NCBI RefSeq assembly: GCF_027158205.1
Contig: NZ_JAPVLU010000002.1
Span: forward strand, 182,094 to 246,093
Direction of reading: 5' to 3'
DNA from: Streptomyces sp. H39-S7
Lineage (GTDB): Bacteria > Actinomycetota > Actinomycetes > Streptomycetales > Streptomycetaceae
Length of the DNA: 64,000 bases
The notes beneath the pieces were generated by a model. It made no database searches. It was not told the DNA's origin and saw only the letters and a list, made by a program, of their open reading frames with translations. This document shows positions 1 to 9,785 of this stretch, piece by piece (the stretch's first letter is position 1; every line of letters starts with the position of its first letter). Both the position numbers and the translations under genes were made by a program.

Positions 1-794
1 TGCCGGGTCCGTTCCACGCTTCCGATGACGCCGGGGCGCTCGCTGTAGGCGAATATCGCGGAGTGGCGCGCGACCTCGCCGCGCACCGGGCTCACCCGGT
101 GCAGCGAGTAGCGCCCTTTGAACAACTGCAGGTCACCCGGTTGCAGGGGAAGGCGCCGGGTCAACCGCTCGCCCCGGCCGTCCACCACATCCCGGACGTC
201 GTCGAAATTCTCGTCCTGTGCGGTCCGAATGTTCGGGCAGTACTCGAAGACGCCGCCCGTCTGCGCCTGCTGGGTGAGCATGCTCACGGTGAACTCGTTG
301 GTGTCGAAGTGCCAGGGGTGCTCCAGGCCCGGCGCGATGACGTTGAGAACCAGCCCGGACAGCGGGTCCGCCAGCTCGTGCAGCTCCGGCAGTGCGAAGC
401 AGCGGGCGATGAAGTGCTGGAACACCCTGTCGGAGTAGAGCCGGCTGATGAGGGAGTCCGCGGGGATGCGGTCCCGTGCGACGAACGCGTTACCCCGCTC
501 GAAGGGCTTCCGGCCCGGATGGTCCTCCGGGAGCGCCGAGTCCACCGCGATGTTGTAGACGTTCACCGTCTCGACGTCGTGGTGCGCCCGGGGGGCGATG
601 GCCGAGCACTCCTGCCGCAGCACATCGCGCAGCGACGGGAGGATGAAGTCCGGCAGCACGGTGCAGCCGAGAGTCGACAGGTCGCGCCGGGCACGGGCAA
701 CCACGGCCTGTCCCGGGGCGCTCGCGAGTTCCGACAGGGGATAGCGAGCCGTGTCGACCACCTGATCAAGCGTCAGGGACGGTAAAGGGCGCAT
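1..794 (-). CDS. Fe(II)/2-oxoglutarate-dependent oxygenase (HalD/BesD-like fold), C-terminus cut by window edge
   Basis: The visible 264 residues read as a non-haem iron/2-oxoglutarate enzyme. The metal triad looks complete: HFD (H162, D164) inside WHFDTNEFTVSM, followed by QTGGVFEY, and the distal His in YSLHRVSPVR (about H232), with nearby Arg residues that could bind 2-oxoglutarate. This arrangement resembles the amino-acid-modifying HalD/BesD family, but the halogenases replace the Asp by Gly. Keeping Asp predicts a hydroxylase. An in-frame TGA lies four codons upstream of the ATG, so this is the first possible start. Codon 4 is TTA (783-785 on the plus strand), suggesting dependence on the bldA tRNA. 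The substrate is unknown and the end of the gene is missing. Confidence 0.75.
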   Translation of the reverse strand, partial: MRPLPSLTLDQVVDTARYPLSELASAPGQAVVARARRDLSTLGCTVLPDFILPSLRDVLRQECSAIAPRAHHDVETVNVYNIAVDSALPEDHPGRKPFERGNAFVARDRIPADSLISRLYSDRVFQHFIARCFALPELHELADPLSGLVLNVIAPGLEHPWHFDTNEFTVSMLTQQAQTGGVFEYCPNIRTAQDENFDDVRDVVDGRGERLTRRLPLQPGDLQLFKGRYSLHRVSPVRGEVARHSAIFAYSERPGVIGSVERTR

Positions 795-870
795 GTGATC
801 CCGTCAGTAACTCGGCTTGTGGGAAGGGCACTTGAAGTTCCCACAGTGGCGCCGTGTTGTCTGTGACGCG

Positions 871-2025
<1,155 letters not shown>

Positions 2026-2082
2026 GCTGTCCACACTCTCCGCCCGCGGGCCCGGCCGGAAGGCGGCGCCTGCCTATGGGGG

Positions 2083-2099
2083 CATAACCTGGGCTTATG
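2083..2099. promoter_or_regulatory. Inverted repeat CATAA-N7-TTATG, probable LysR operator
   Basis: The spacer between the divergent transporter and LysR genes holds the perfect inverted repeat CATAA-N7-TTATG. It contains a T-N11-A core typical of LysR-type binding sites, and the last three bases are the LysR start codon. CATAAC nine bases before the ATG could serve as a -10 element for a leaderless LysR mRNA. Binding is inferred from position and symmetry. Confidence 0.45.
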
Positions 2100-3041
2100 A
2101 GCACAGCGAGCGACACCGGTGACCGCGTCCCCCGGGCGGGCCTGGCCCACCGGGTGCCCGACCTCGGCGCGATGGAGCTGCTGCTGGCCGTCGCCCGGCT
2201 GGGCAGCCTCGGCCGGGCCGCCCGTGAGCTGGGCATCAGCCAGCCGGCCGCGAGCAGCCGGGTGCGGGCCGTGGAGCGGCAGCTGGGGGTCGCGCTGGTG
2301 AACCGCTCGCCCACCGGGTCCACCCTCACCGACGCGGGCGCGCTCGTCACCGAGTGGGCGCGCCGGGTCGTGGAGTCGGCGGAGGCGTTCGACGTCGGAG
2401 CGCGGGCGCTGCGCACCCGGCGCGACTCGCGCCTGCGGGTCGCGGCGAGCATGACCATCGCCGAGTACCTGCTGCCGGGGTGGCTCATCGTGCTGCACGG
2501 CCGGCACCCCGACACCGCCGTGTCACTGTTCGCGGGGAACTCGACCGCCGTCGCGGAACGCGTCATCAGCGGTGGCGCCGACCTCGGCTTCGTCGAGGGT
2601 CTCGACGTGCCCGGCGGTCTGGACGCCGCGGTCATCGCGCACGACCGGCTGGTCGTCGTGGTGGCGCCGTCACACCCCTGGGCGCGGCGGCGCAAGCCGC
2701 TGTCCGCGGCGGAACTCTCCGCCACCGCCTTCATCCTGCGCGAGCAGGGCTCGGGTACCCGCCAGGTGCTGGACGCCGCCCTCGCGGGGCACGGCGGCCT
2801 CGCCGTGCCGCTGCTCGAACTCGCCTCGACCACCGCGCTCAAGGGGGCCACGCTGAGCGGCGCGGGCCCGGCCGTGCTCAGCGAACTGGCGGTGGCCGAC
2901 GAGCTGGCCGCCCGCCGGCTGGTCGAGGTCCCGGTGGACGGCATCGCGCTGGAACGCGTCCTGCGCGCCGTCTGGCCCACCGGACACCGCCCGACGGGCC
3001 CCGGCCGCGACCTGCTGTCGCTCACCCGCCGGCCGGCGTGA
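2097..3041 (+). CDS. LysR-family transcriptional regulator
   Basis: The 314-residue length is normal for the family. The N-terminal winged helix-turn-helix is clear at about residues 22-80 (MELLLAVARLGSLGRAAREL, then ISQPAASSRVRAVERQLG). The remainder is the effector-binding domain, including the GADLGFVEGL and EQGSGTRQVLDAAL segments typical of CysB/CbbR-like members. It probably regulates the divergent TDT transporter and itself through the palindrome overlapping its start codon. The effector is unknown. The ATG is followed by a non-conserved tail of about 20 residues, so a slightly later start is possible. Confidence 0.9.
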   Translation: MSTASDTGDRVPRAGLAHRVPDLGAMELLLAVARLGSLGRAARELGISQPAASSRVRAVERQLGVALVNRSPTGSTLTDAGALVTEWARRVVESAEAFDVGARALRTRRDSRLRVAASMTIAEYLLPGWLIVLHGRHPDTAVSLFAGNSTAVAERVISGGADLGFVEGLDVPGGLDAAVIAHDRLVVVVAPSHPWARRRKPLSAAELSATAFILREQGSGTRQVLDAALAGHGGLAVPLLELASTTALKGATLSGAGPAVLSELAVADELAARRLVEVPVDGIALERVLRAVWPTGHRPTGPGRDLLSLTRRPA

Positions 3042-3146
3042 CAGCGCGTACGGCCCGACGCCCGGATTCGGCCAAGCCGGTCATGTGACCTGCCTGTAAC
3101 CGCCGTACTTACGGGATTCTCATGCTGTGGCCTTAGGGTGACGGCC

Positions 3147-4073
3147 GTGACGATGACGACCCCTCCCGGCTGGTATCCAGAGCCCGGGCACACAGGCAAC
3201 GGCCCGGCCCTGGAACGGTGGTGGGACGGCACCGCGTGGAGCGAGTACACGCGGACCGCCCTGGCCCCGGCGGACCAGGCGGCCCCCGGCAGTCCGTCCT
3301 ACGCGCCCTACCCCGGTGCGGGCGGGCCGGACCGGCCCGCCCGCAGGGGAGGGGTGATCGCGATCGGCGTCGTCGCCGTCCTCGTCCTGGTCGGCGGTGT
3401 CGTCGGCGGCGTCGTCATGCTGAAGGACAGCGGCGGTGACAAGGGCGCGGACCAGGCGGCCCCGTCCGCGAGCGCGCCGCGCACCCCGGGCGACGGACCG
3501 AGCGGTGCGCCCGACGCTCCTTCGCAGGGACCCGAGCAGGCGCCCAAGACCAGTGGCGTCGTGGTGGACGCCCTGGACAAGATCAGTCTGCCGATCCCGG
3601 CCGGCTGGCAGGGCAGGGCGAGCGCCGGCGGCGCGGGGCTGACCATCGGCGGCTACCCGTGCGTCGCCGACCCCACGCAGAACTGCGTGCGCGGCGGCGT
3701 GTTCTCCGTGCCGGCCGCGGTGGCCAAGCTCAAGAGCACGACGCCGGAGGCGGCCGCCAAGGAGGACATCGCGCCCAACGCGGAGCAGTCCTACTCGGGC
3801 GGTCTCACCTCCCACAAGGAGCTGCTGTCGCAGCCGGTCACCGTCGCCGGGCAGCAGGGGTACCTGGTGCGCTGGCAGGTCGTGACGAAGGTCGGCGACG
3901 ACGGCTACGTCCAGTCGCTCGTCTTCCCGTCACCGTCCGACCCGAAGCAGCTCGTCCTGGTCCGCTACGGCTTCGACATCAACGCCCAGGCCCCCGGGCT
4001 CGACGTGATGGACCAGATCACCAAGGGCATCAAGGCCGCCACCGGCTCCGGCACGGGCGGCACCGGCGTCTGA
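3147..4073 (+). CDS. DUF2510 domain membrane protein
   Basis: The N-terminus carries the short Trp-rich DUF2510 motif (PPGWYPEPG ... RWWDGTAWSEYTR). A Pro/Gly linker and one transmembrane helix follow (GVIAIGVVAVLVLVGGVVG, about residues 70-92), then a low-complexity linker and an extracytoplasmic domain of about 190 residues with a Cys pair (YPCVADPTQNCVRGG). The topology is a cytosolic DUF2510 and an outside globular domain. The function is unknown; such proteins are common in actinobacteria. GTG at 3147 has an AGGG eight bases upstream; GTG 3138 and ATG 3153 are alternatives. It converges on the next gene and shares a terminator with it. Confidence 0.8.
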   Translation: MTMTTPPGWYPEPGHTGNGPALERWWDGTAWSEYTRTALAPADQAAPGSPSYAPYPGAGGPDRPARRGGVIAIGVVAVLVLVGGVVGGVVMLKDSGGDKGADQAAPSASAPRTPGDGPSGAPDAPSQGPEQAPKTSGVVVDALDKISLPIPAGWQGRASAGGAGLTIGGYPCVADPTQNCVRGGVFSVPAAVAKLKSTTPEAAAKEDIAPNAEQSYSGGLTSHKELLSQPVTVAGQQGYLVRWQVVTKVGDDGYVQSLVFPSPSDPKQLVLVRYGFDINAQAPGLDVMDQITKGIKAATGSGTGGTGV

Positions 4074-4080
4074 GCGCCCG

Positions 4081-4107
4081 ACCGCCCCCGCCGGCGGCGG
4101 GGGCGGT
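4081..4107. terminator. Bidirectional hairpin terminator
   Basis: A perfect 12-bp inverted repeat (ACCGCCCCCGCC / GGCGGGGGCGGT) with a 3-base loop lies between two convergent genes and touches the stop codon of the minus-strand gene. There is no U-tract, as is usual in Streptomyces. Confidence 0.75.
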
Positions 4108-5309
4108 CACAGGAACGTCTTGCCCTCGCCCCGGTAGGTCGGCACCGTCGCGGTGACCCGGTCGCCCTCCACGAGCTGCAGCTCCGCGAAGCGCTCGCAC
4201 AGCTCCCCGGCCTTGGCATGCCGGAACCACACCTTGTCGCCGATCAGCAGATCGTCCGCGGGCGATCCGATCAGCGGCGTCTGCACCTCGCCGGGACCCT
4301 CCTGCGGGTCGTAGCGCAGGCCCTGCGGCAGGTACGGCACGGGCAGCCGGTCGGCGCCCGCGGCGCCCGACGCCGGGTAGCCGCCGCCGAGCACGGTCAC
4401 GATGCCCACCCCGGGGCGGCGCACCACCGGCTGCGCGAACAGCGCCGCCGGACGCCCGTGGAACGACGTGTAGTTGTCGAACAGCCGCGGCACGAACAGT
4501 CCGGAGCCCGCCGCGATCTCGGTGACCGCGTCCTCCGCCGCCGTGTGCTGCACACTGCCGGTCCCGCCACCGTTGACGAACTCCAGCTCGGGGGCGACGG
4601 CGCGCACCGCCCGCACCACCTCGGCCCGCCGGGCCGCCAGTTCCCTGCGCGCCGCCGACTGCATCAGCCGGATCGCGCGCGAGCGCAGCGGCCGGCCGGC
4701 CAGCGAGTCGCCGACGCCGGCCACATGACCCTCGTACGCCATGATCCCGACCAGCCGGAACCCGGGCCGGCGGGCGACCGCGCGGGCCAGCTCGGCCAGC
4801 TGGGCGGGCTCCCGCAGCGGCGAGCGCAGCGCGCCGATGCGCACCCGGCCGCCCAGCATCCGCAGGGAGGTGTCGAGTTCCAGGCAGACCCTGACCCGTT
4901 CCGATCCGCCGCGGCGGGCCGCGTCGATCAGGTCCAGCTGGGCGAGGTCGTCGACCATCACCGTCACGGCGGCGGCCAGCTTCGGATCCCCGGCCAACTC
5001 CGCGAAACCGTCGCGGTCGGCGGACGGGTACGCCAGCAGCACGTCCTCGAAGCCCGCCCGCGCCAGCCACAGCGACTCGTCCAGCGTGAACGACATGAGG
5101 CCCGCGAACCCGTCACGGGCCAGCACCCGTTCCAGCAGCGCCCGGCACCGCACCGACTTGGACGCCACCCGGATCGGCTTCCCGCCGGCCCGGCGCGTCA
5201 GATCGGCGGCGTTGGCGTCGAAGGCCTCCAGATCGACGATGGCGACCGGGGCGTCGAGATGGGCGGTGGCCCGGTCGTACCGGGCGCGGTCGGCTGCGGG
5301 ATCAGACAT
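4107..5309 (-). CDS. PLP-dependent amino acid deaminase/aldolase (D-threonine aldolase/DSD1-like)
   Basis: A 400-residue protein with the alanine-racemase-type N-terminal barrel. APVAIVDLEAFDANAADL leads into IRVASKSVRC, where the Lys is the expected PLP-binding residue. The C-terminal part contains EFVNGGGTGSVQHT (phosphate-binding region) and VTVLGGGYPASG, with HAKAGELCERF near the end, as in fold-III D-threonine aldolases and D-serine dehydratases. The likely reaction is cleavage or deamination of a D-hydroxyamino acid in the cytosol; the exact substrate cannot be set. The ATG at 5309 is the first that keeps the conserved N-terminus; much longer readings in this frame are spurious GC-rich extension. 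Confidence 0.8.
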   Translation of the reverse strand: MSDPAADRARYDRATAHLDAPVAIVDLEAFDANAADLTRRAGGKPIRVASKSVRCRALLERVLARDGFAGLMSFTLDESLWLARAGFEDVLLAYPSADRDGFAELAGDPKLAAAVTVMVDDLAQLDLIDAARRGGSERVRVCLELDTSLRMLGGRVRIGALRSPLREPAQLAELARAVARRPGFRLVGIMAYEGHVAGVGDSLAGRPLRSRAIRLMQSAARRELAARRAEVVRAVRAVAPELEFVNGGGTGSVQHTAAEDAVTEIAAGSGLFVPRLFDNYTSFHGRPAALFAQPVVRRPGVGIVTVLGGGYPASGAAGADRLPVPYLPQGLRYDPQEGPGEVQTPLIGSPADDLLIGDKVWFRHAKAGELCERFAELQLVEGDRVTATVPTYRGEGKTFL

Positions 5310-5664
5310 GCGCGCAGCTTGCCAGACCGCGACTACCGAGCGGTAGGGGTCTCGGGACACCCACAGGTTCCGAGCGGTACGCGGCGGCCCGGCGGCGCAC
5401 CGGGGGAGCGCCGGGTCGGAACATCCCGGTACCGCCGGATCTGCGCGGCCCGGCGGCGGCGCACGTCCCGCAGTACCCCTCGCGACCTGCGCCGTCCCCG
5501 ATCCACCGCATTGCCGGAGCCCGTAGAGTGGCGCCCTGACCGTTTCCGACGCCGGGCGGCGCCCGTTCCGCGGGCGGGATCCGGCGTCCCGGGCGGGCCA
5601 CCTCCCGGCGGCAGCTCGGCGGACACGGGCTGGGCCGCGTACGGACCTACACGAGGGAGCGCCG
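5310..5664. other. Divergent intergenic spacer, no gene seen
   Basis: This GC-rich 355-base gap lies between the divergent aldolase-like gene and the Pro-rich membrane protein gene. A TAGAGT at 5524-5529 could be a -10 element for the rightward gene, but I find no convincing -35 partner. Neither strand holds an ORF with a ribosome-binding site and plausible composition. Confidence 0.5.
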
Positions 5665-6783
5665 GTGAGCACGGGGGTCGAGAACGGACCGGGGCAGCCG
5701 TCCCCTCCGCAGCCGCCCGCGTTCCCCGCGCTGTACCCGACGACTCCGCCGCGGCCCGTGCACCGCCCCGCCGCCCGCGAGCCGATCGCCGCCCGCCGCC
5801 CGCAGGACCCGCCGCCCGCAGCACCGACCGTCCCGCCGCCGCCCGGCACGCCACCCCCGCCGGCCGCCGCCCCGTCACCGTTCCTGTCGCGGCACCCCGC
5901 ACCTCCGCGCCCTCCCGTGCCACCACCGCCGCAGCGGCACACGTGGGAGGGCCCGACGCCCCGACCGGTCCCCCCGGCCGCGCCGTTCCGGGTCCCCGCG
6001 CCGCCCGCCCGCCCGCCGCGTACGGCCGGCGGCCGGACCGCGTCGGCGCTCTGCCTCGTCCTGGGCCTCGGGCTGTTCACCGGTGCCGCCACCGGCGCGC
6101 TGATCAACCACGACCCCGCCGCGGCCGGACCGGCCCAGAGCGCCTACGCCCGCGCCGGCGAACTGTGGCACAGCGTGCCGGTCGACACCCTCCTGCCGCC
6201 CGTCGTGAGCCGGCCGGGCGCCGGGCCCGGGGGCGCCGACCGCACCTACACCCGGATCGGGGTCGCCCCGGCATCCGGCTGCGCGGGCGCGTTCGACCCG
6301 CTGCTGGCCAAGGTGCTGGCCCCGGTGGGCTGCGTCCAGGTGGTGCGCGCCACCTACGTCGACGCCACCTCCAGCCGCGTGACCACCGTCGGCCTGCTGG
6401 TCACCGGCGGCGACGCCGCCGGCATGAGCGCGCTGAACCGTCGTTGGACCAGCGAACACCTCGGCTCCCGGACGGATCTGATGCCCCACCCGGTCGCGTT
6501 CCCCGGCACCGCGGCGGCCTCGTTCGGCGACGCGCAGCGGGCCAGCTGGACGGTGAACGTCTCCGCGACCCTCCCCGTCGTGGTCTACGCGGTGAGCGGC
6601 TTCGCGGACGGCCGCCGGGTCGCCGAACCCCAGCCGGCCGCCGTGGCCACCGCGCCGGGCGCCACCTCCGCCCCGGCCCAGGCCGGCCTCGGCACCGACG
6701 CCCTCGTCCTCGCCGCCGACCTCGACGCCCGGCTGCGCAAGAGCGTCACCAGCGACGCCACGTCCGCCCGGGAGGCATCGTGA
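5665..6783 (+). CDS. Pro-rich single-pass membrane protein, partner of mycosin-like protease
   Basis: The 372 residues comprise about 120 of Pro/Ala-rich, probably disordered cytoplasmic sequence, one transmembrane helix (ASALCLVLGLGLFTGAATGAL, about 129-149) and an extracytoplasmic domain of about 220 residues with two Cys (SGCAGAFDPLLAKVLAPVGC). I do not recognise a family with certainty. GAGGGA eight bases before the GTG start supports it. The stop codon overlaps the GTG of the downstream subtilase (GTGA), so the two are translationally coupled and the outer domain may be a substrate, anchor or partner of that protease. Confidence 0.75.
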   Translation: MSTGVENGPGQPSPPQPPAFPALYPTTPPRPVHRPAAREPIAARRPQDPPPAAPTVPPPPGTPPPPAAAPSPFLSRHPAPPRPPVPPPPQRHTWEGPTPRPVPPAAPFRVPAPPARPPRTAGGRTASALCLVLGLGLFTGAATGALINHDPAAAGPAQSAYARAGELWHSVPVDTLLPPVVSRPGAGPGGADRTYTRIGVAPASGCAGAFDPLLAKVLAPVGCVQVVRATYVDATSSRVTTVGLLVTGGDAAGMSALNRRWTSEHLGSRTDLMPHPVAFPGTAAASFGDAQRASWTVNVSATLPVVVYAVSGFADGRRVAEPQPAAVATAPGATSAPAQAGLGTDALVLAADLDARLRKSVTSDATSAREAS

Positions 6784-7997
6784 GAAACTCCGCCGCCCTC
6801 GGGCGTACCGCCGCCGTCGCGCTGGCGGCCCTGCTCGCCGTGCTGCCGGCCACGTCCGCGCGCGCCGACTCGATCCGCGACGCGGAGTGGACGCTGGACG
6901 CGATGCACGCCCACGACGCCTGGCGCACCAGCCAGGGCGCGGGCGTCACCGTCGCCGTACTGGACACCGGCGTCGACGCCACCCACCCCGACCTGGCGGG
7001 ACAGGTACTGCCCGGCAACGACCTCATCGGCTTCGGGGCCGGGCCCGGCGACAGCACCTGGGCCAAGCACGGCACCGGCATGGCCGCGATCATCGCCGGC
7101 CACGGCCACGGCCCGGGATACTCGCAGGGCGTCCTCGGTATCGCGCCCCGCGCCAAGATCCTGCCGGTCCGGGTGATCCTGGAGGAGAAGGACCCGCGGC
7201 GCGACGAAGCCCGCTCGAGCCGGGGCAAGGCGGTACCGGAGGGGATCCGCTGGGCCACCGACCACGGGGCCGGCGTCATCAACCTGTCGCTCGGCGACGA
7301 CAGCGCGACCGCCGCGCCCACGGCGGACTACGACAACGCGATCCAGTACGCCCTCAACAAGGGCGTGGTCGTCGTGGCGTCGGCGGGCAACGGAGGCGAG
7401 CAGGCGGACCGGGCCTCGTACCCGGCCGCCTACCCGGGAGTGATAGCCGTCGCGGCGGTGGACCGGGTCGGCGCGCACGCCTCGTTCTCCACCCGGCGCT
7501 GGTACGCCTCCGTCTCGGCGCCCGGGGTCGACGTGATCCTGGCCGACCCCAACCGCAAGTACTACGAGGGGTGGGGGACCAGCCCCGCCTCGGCGTACGT
7601 CTCCGGTGCGGTGGCCCTGATCCGCTCCGTCCATCCGAAGCTGAGCCCCGCGCAGATCAAGACGCTCCTGGAGAGCACCACCCGCGAACGCCCGGCCGGC
7701 GGGCGCAACGACGCGGTCGGCACCGGTCTGGTGGATCCGGCCGCGGCGCTCAAGGCGGCGGCCAAGCTCGAACCCCGGACCGAGGCGCCGGCCCCGGCGC
7801 CCTCCGCGCGGCGGTACTTCGGAGCCGGTCCGACGATCACGCTCTCACCGGCCGCGGACGCCGGCGGTCTCGGCGACGGCGTGGCGATCACCTGCGCACT
7901 GCTGGGCGGCGTCCTGGTCGCCGCGGCGGCACTGCTCTGGTTCCGCCCCCGCCTCGGCCGCCCGAGGCGCCGGGGTACGCACGGCATACCTACCTGA
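6780..7997 (+). CDS. Mycosin-like S8 subtilisin-family serine protease
   Basis: A 405-residue exported protease with a signal peptide (ALGRTAAVALAALLAVLPATSARA). The catalytic Asp is in VAVLDTGVDATHPDL, the His in KHGTGMAAIIAG, the oxyanion region in VVVASAGNGG and the Ser in GTSPASAYVSG. A C-terminal hydrophobic helix (ITCALLGGVLVAAAALLWF) and an Arg-rich tail would anchor it in the membrane with the catalytic domain outside. This is the layout of type VII secretion mycosins (MycP), yet no EccB/EccC/WxG gene is nearby. The GTG start overlaps the previous stop codon, giving translational coupling. Its last 8 bases overlap the convergent serine hydrolase gene. Confidence 0.88.
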   Translation: MRNSAALGRTAAVALAALLAVLPATSARADSIRDAEWTLDAMHAHDAWRTSQGAGVTVAVLDTGVDATHPDLAGQVLPGNDLIGFGAGPGDSTWAKHGTGMAAIIAGHGHGPGYSQGVLGIAPRAKILPVRVILEEKDPRRDEARSSRGKAVPEGIRWATDHGAGVINLSLGDDSATAAPTADYDNAIQYALNKGVVVVASAGNGGEQADRASYPAAYPGVIAVAAVDRVGAHASFSTRRWYASVSAPGVDVILADPNRKYYEGWGTSPASAYVSGAVALIRSVHPKLSPAQIKTLLESTTRERPAGGRNDAVGTGLVDPAAALKAAAKLEPRTEAPAPAPSARRYFGAGPTITLSPAADAGGLGDGVAITCALLGGVLVAAAALLWFRPRLGRPRRRGTHGIPT

Positions 7998-8934
7998 ACG
8001 CCCCCACCGCCGCCTGCGCGACGTCCTCGGCCAGGGCGATGCCCGCGGCCTGCGTGAGGTGTCCGCTGGACAGGACCGCGACGAGGTAGGTGTTCCCGTC
8101 CGCGGCGACCCGGCCGATGCTGTTGATGTCCCACCGCCCGGTCGTGGTGCGCCGCAGCCAGCCGTTCTTGAGCGCGGTGTCGGACGCCGTCTCGGCGGCG
8201 GCCGTGACCCCCCAGTCCTGGCCGACGGATATCCGCTCCATCAGCCCCCGCAGATACGCCCGCGAGCCGGCGTCCAGCGGCGGGTCGTCACCGAACACCG
8301 CCCGCAGCAGCCGCAGCTGGTCCGCGGCCGTGGTCCTGGTGAGCCCCCACAGGTCGCCGTCGCCGCCCACGGTCCCGGTCAGCCCGAGCCGTTCATTGGC
8401 CTCGGCGAGGCCGTCCGCGCCGTCCACGGCGTGCCACAGGGCGGTCGCGGCCTCGTTGTCGCTCTGCTCGATCATGACGGTGGCGTACGCCTTCTCCTGG
8501 GCGGTGAGGTCACGCCCGGCGTCCTGTGCCCGCAGCAGCAGCGCCGCGAGGATGTCGACCTTGACGATGCTCGCCGTGTCGTACGTCCCGTTCCCGTACA
8601 CCGCCTGCGCGCCGGACGCGGTGTCCAGCACGGCGACGGAGAAGTCGGCGGCGGTCGCGCCTGCCACCGCGCCGAGCGCGTCGCTCAGCTGCTCGTCCCG
8701 GTCCGCGATGTCCACGCTCCGCGCCCCCTCCCCGGCCGGCTGCTCCGTACCCGTCGAGGATGCCGCGGGGACGGCCGGACGCGCCACTGCCCCGGCCGGC
8801 GGCCGCGCCATCGCGTGGACGCCCGCTATGACCCCGCCACCCGCCAGTACGACGGCCGCGATGGTCGCGATGATGGCGGTACGGCCGGTACGACGGGTCC
8901 GGTGCCGGTTCTGAGCTCGCATTCCTTCGAGCAT
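7990..8934 (-). CDS. Exported serine hydrolase with class A beta-lactamase fold
   Basis: About 314 residues, with an N-terminal transmembrane or signal segment (TAIIATIAAVVLAGGGVIAG) after a basic start, a low-complexity linker and a penicillin-binding/class A beta-lactamase domain. The nucleophile motif is SIVK (SxxK), followed by QSDNEA (SDN motif) and KNG in place of KTG near the C-terminus. The altered third motif and the lack of a clear Glu166-type omega-loop motif argue for a DD-peptidase or esterase-like role outside the membrane rather than a true beta-lactamase. ATG at 8922 is an alternative start. Confidence 0.8.
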   Translation of the reverse strand: MLEGMRAQNRHRTRRTGRTAIIATIAAVVLAGGGVIAGVHAMARPPAGAVARPAVPAASSTGTEQPAGEGARSVDIADRDEQLSDALGAVAGATAADFSVAVLDTASGAQAVYGNGTYDTASIVKVDILAALLLRAQDAGRDLTAQEKAYATVMIEQSDNEAATALWHAVDGADGLAEANERLGLTGTVGGDGDLWGLTRTTAADQLRLLRAVFGDDPPLDAGSRAYLRGLMERISVGQDWGVTAAAETASDTALKNGWLRRTTTGRWDINSIGRVAADGNTYLVAVLSSGHLTQAAGIALAEDVAQAAVGAFR

Positions 8935-9035
8935 GGGGACCGAATCTGCGCGCACTCTGAGACGCGGATGAACAACCCGTAAGAAAACGGGCGGGACGCC
9001 GGGACACAGCCGCCAACGGGTGCCGGCCGGGTCCA

Positions 9036-9053
9036 TATACGCTGCTCAGCGTG
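9036..9053 (+). promoter_or_regulatory. Probable -10 element and leaderless start of the SseB-like gene
   Basis: TACGCT at 9038-9043 fits the TANNNT -10 pattern and lies seven bases before the GTG start. No Shine-Dalgarno sequence precedes that GTG, so transcription probably begins at or next to it, giving a leaderless mRNA. Confidence 0.4.
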
Positions 9054-9785
9054 TCACTCAAGAATATCCCCGACCCTGGCTTCGCGGACGACGACGGTTC
9101 GGCCGACGCGGCGCTGGCCGCCGCGCTCGCCGCCTACGCCGCGGACGGCCGGGCCGAGCCCGGCGTCCTCGCCGCGCTCCCCGGCGCCCGGCTGCTGGTG
9201 CCCGTCGTCGCCGTCCTGGGGGAGGCCGAGACCGGACCCGACGGCCTGCGCCGCGAGAAGACCAGCGACATGGCGGTGCCCACCATCGAGGCCGCCGACG
9301 GACGGCGGGCACTGCCCGCCTTCACCTCCGTCGCCTCCCTCGCCCGCTGGCGCCCCGACGCCCGCCCGGTCGCCGTACCGCTGCACCAGGCACTGCGGGC
9401 CCTCGCGCACGAGAAGGCCGACACCCTGCTGATCGACCTGGCGGGACCGGCCCCGTACGCCCTCACCGGCCCGGCGCTGCGCGCCGTGGCCGAGGGGCGC
9501 GAGCACGTGGAACCGCTCGCCGATCCGGAGGTGCTCGGCGCGCTGCGCGCGGCCGTCGCCGCGGAACCCGGTGTGCTGCGCGCGTACCTGTCCCCGGCGG
9601 GCGACTCGGACGGCACTCTCGGCCTGGTCCTCGCCCAGGGCGCGGCCGTGGCCGAGGTGGCCCGGCGGATCGCGACCGCGCTCTCCGCCGACGAGGTGCT
9701 GCGGGCCCGGCTGGTCCGCGGGCTCGACCTCGCACTGCTGGGCGCGGACGCCGAGGTGTCGGGCACTCCGCTGTTCGCGCGCTGA
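9051..9785 (+). CDS. SseB-like protein
   Basis: The 244-residue cytosolic protein contains the SseB N-terminal-type domain: ALAAALAAYAADGRAEPGVL, then ARLLVPVVAVLGE, then KTSDMAVPTIEAADGRRALPAFTS. Actinobacterial proteins of this kind are common and mostly uncharacterised. The C-terminal half continues with an alpha/beta pattern but no catalytic motif I can name. The start is a GTG without an upstream ribosome-binding site, matching a leaderless transcript. The gene stands alone between divergent and co-directional neighbours. Confidence 0.75.
   Translation: MSLKNIPDPGFADDDGSADAALAAALAAYAADGRAEPGVLAALPGARLLVPVVAVLGEAETGPDGLRREKTSDMAVPTIEAADGRRALPAFTSVASLARWRPDARPVAVPLHQALRALAHEKADTLLIDLAGPAPYALTGPALRAVAEGREHVEPLADPEVLGALRAAVAAEPGVLRAYLSPAGDSDGTLGLVLAQGAAVAEVARRIATALSADEVLRARLVRGLDLALLGADAEVSGTPLFAR

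Noticed and set aside
4218..7997. A 1,259-codon plus-strand ORF joining sequence opposite the aldolase gene to the mycosin
   Set aside because: Only the last 405 codons have protein character; the rest is antisense or alternate-frame sequence over two recognised genes.
6780..7997. Type VII secretion (ESX) locus
   Set aside because: Apart from the mycosin-like protease there is no EccB, EccC, EccD, EccE or WxG100 gene in the window.
7990..8934. True class A beta-lactamase resistance gene
   Set aside because: SxxK and SDN are present, but the third motif is KNG and no convincing omega-loop Glu motif is seen, so resistance should not be claimed.
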